A DNA stretch of 64,000 nt from Bacteroidaceae bacterium. Lineage in GTDB: Bacteria; Bacteroidota; Bacteroidia; Bacteroidales; Bacteroidaceae. Positions 62,915 through 64,000 of this stretch are shown piece after piece. The stretch is from the NCBI GenBank assembly GCA_900770655.1, contig CAAGLA010000034.1:62001-126000 (forward strand), read 5' to 3'. Both the position numbers and the translations under genes were made by a program. Numbering within the stretch: the first letter of the stretch is position 1; every line of letters begins with the position of its first letter. The notes below the pieces were generated by a model that had not been told where the DNA came from, searched no databases, and worked only from the letters and a program-made list of their open reading frames with translations.

Positions 62915-64000
62915 ATGAATAAAGAAAAGATATCGGGTGCAGAGATACTGATGCGGTCACTCATAAACGAAGGTGTTGAAACAATCTTCGGTTATCCGGG
63001 TGGCTCCATTATGCCGGTGTTTGATGCACTGTACGACCACGCCGAAGATTTCCACGGTGTTCTGGTGCGTCACGAACAAGGAGCAGTACACGCAGCGCAG
63101 GGGTATGCACGCAGTTCGGGCAAGGTCGGTGTCTGCATTGTAACCAGCGGTCCGGGTGCAACAAATACACTCACAGGCATCAGTGATGCCATACTCGACA
63201 GTACTCCGGTTGTGGTTATCGCAGGGCAGGTGAGCACAAGCGTGCTTGGTACCGATGCATTCCAAGAGATTGATTTTGTGGGTATAACACAGCCTATTAC
63301 CAAGTGGAGCTACCAGATACGTCGTCCCGAAGATATTCCGTGGGCTGTTGCCCGTGCATTCTACATTGCAGGTACAGGCCGTCCCGGCCCTGTTGTGCTC
63401 GACTTCAATAAAGATGCTCAAGTAGCGATGACTGAATATATACCTCAGGTGGTAGAGAGTGTACGTAGCTATATACCTTATCCAGCTCCCTGCAAAGAGG
63501 CTATTGCCCGTGCAGCGGAATTGATAAACCGCTCAGAACGTCCTTTTGTCCTTGTTGGGCAAGGAGTGGAATTGGGCGGTGCTACAGAGGAACTCAAAGA
63601 GTTTATAGAGAAGGCCGGAATTCCGGCTGCGCGTACAATGCTTGGCCTTTCGGCCCTCCCGAGTGACCACAGGCTCTGTGTAGGTATGCTTGGTATGCAC
63701 GGCAATTACGGCCCGAATGTGAATACCAACGAGTGCGACCTGCTCATAGCTGTGGGTATGCGTTTCAGCGACCGTGTCACGGGAAATGTCAATACATACG
63801 CAAAACAGGCCACGATAATACATATAGATATAGACCAAGCCGAAATAAACAAAAATATTAAGGTCGATGTTCCCATTGTAGGCGACTGTAAAGAGGTGTT
63901 GCCAATGCTCACTTCTCTTGTAGCTCCGGCATCGCATAGCGAGTGGTTGGAAAGTTTCTTCCGCTACAATGCCATAGAGGACGAAAAGGTGACAAAAAAG
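62915..64000 (+). CDS. ilvB: Acetolactate synthase large subunit (3' end outside window)
   Basis: First 362 codons of the ThDP-dependent enzyme making acetolactate and acetohydroxybutyrate. FGYPGGSIMPVFDAL, the catalytic Glu54 in VRHEQGAVHAAQGYAR, VTSGPGATNTLTGISDA and GQVSTSVLGTDAFQEID are conserved AHAS blocks; the middle domain includes VLVGQGVELGGA and LGMHGNYGPN. The frame is open to the right edge, so it has no stop in the window. The small subunit and ilvC probably follow, given the ilvD-ilvB order, but are not visible. Confidence 0.96.
   Translation, partial: MNKEKISGAEILMRSLINEGVETIFGYPGGSIMPVFDALYDHAEDFHGVLVRHEQGAVHAAQGYARSSGKVGVCIVTSGPGATNTLTGISDAILDSTPVVVIAGQVSTSVLGTDAFQEIDFVGITQPITKWSYQIRRPEDIPWAVARAFYIAGTGRPGPVVLDFNKDAQVAMTEYIPQVVESVRSYIPYPAPCKEAIARAAELINRSERPFVLVGQGVELGGATEELKEFIEKAGIPAARTMLGLSALPSDHRLCVGMLGMHGNYGPNVNTNECDLLIAVGMRFSDRVTGNVNTYAKQATIIHIDIDQAEINKNIKVDVPIVGDCKEVLPMLTSLVAPASHSEWLESFFRYNAIEDEKVTKK

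Noticed and set aside
1..64000. CRISPR array, tRNA or rRNA gene, IS element, prophage, integrase or attachment site
   Set aside because: Reading both strands of all intergenic stretches gave no direct-repeat/spacer pattern, cloverleaf, transposase or integrase gene. Intergenic DNA is accounted for by promoters, leaders and terminators.

Overview
This window comes from the chromosome of a Bacteroidales bacterium (Bacteroidota), of the Bacteroides, Prevotella or Muribaculaceae kind. The evidence is a SusC/SusD outer-membrane pair, type IX secretion genes (PorQ, a T9SS plug-domain protein and a cargo protein with a C-terminal sorting tail), an N-succinylornithine-type carbamoyltransferase, DUF349 and DUF3332 proteins, and the phylum's own promoter signature. 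Exact or near matches to TAnnTTTG, sometimes with a TTTG or TTG about 20 bases upstream, precede many genes. Shine-Dalgarno sequences are scarce and gene starts lie in A-rich sequence. I found no rRNA, tRNA, insertion sequence, prophage or CRISPR array. This is core chromosome with one nutrient-uptake locus.

Layout, left to right. 1-8 kb: the 3' end of a GT10 fucosyltransferase, proS, an OmpA-like lipoprotein, a DUF1460 amidase-like protein, a T9SS plug-domain protein, a WecA/MraY-like sugar-phosphate transferase and divergent manC. 8-12.3 kb: a glnS-TPR operon and a GT2 glycosyltransferase. 12.4-19.4 kb: fhs, rarA and two tandem membrane Ser/Thr kinases carrying Sel1 repeats. 19.4-25 kb: tamB followed by argF' on the minus strand; tamB has no ordinary start codon. 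25-29.8 kb: an SLC13-type permease, then a sigma-54 activator, lptE, a TPR-like protein and secG. 29.9-34.2 kb: a DUF349 protein and a T9SS cargo protein. 34.2-45.2 kb, all minus strand: rsmA, mgtE, a hydrolase lipoprotein, SusC, SusD, a metallopeptidase-like lipoprotein without HExxH, and two thioredoxin-fold lipoproteins. 45.4-50.4 kb, plus strand: a flippase-like membrane protein, pepD, a DUF3332 lipoprotein, meaB and a 5-formyltetrahydrofolate cyclo-ligase. 50.4-54 kb, minus strand: porQ, cmk, ispH and pfkA. 54.2-64 kb, plus strand: tonB, a polyprenyl synthase, an unknown gene, tatD, a DAHP synthase/chorismate mutase fusion, an ABC binding protein with its permease, then ilvD and ilvB (cut by the window end).

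The most interesting signals are these. Upstream of ilvD there is a complete-looking attenuation device: a consensus promoter, a 15-codon leader ending in Ile-Ile-Ile-Leu-Leu-Leu, mutually exclusive antiterminator and terminator hairpins, and a U tract. At tamB, the membrane anchor is encoded in frame, but the only ATG before it is closed by a TGA at codon 6 and an ATA stands where the initiator should be. The paired kinases look like a tandem duplication in which the presumed periplasmic Sel1 sensor grew from about three repeats to nine. A TATCTTCG variant of the promoter -7 element recurs at five loci. Most convergent gene pairs are separated by long, nearly perfect palindromic terminators that can serve both strands.
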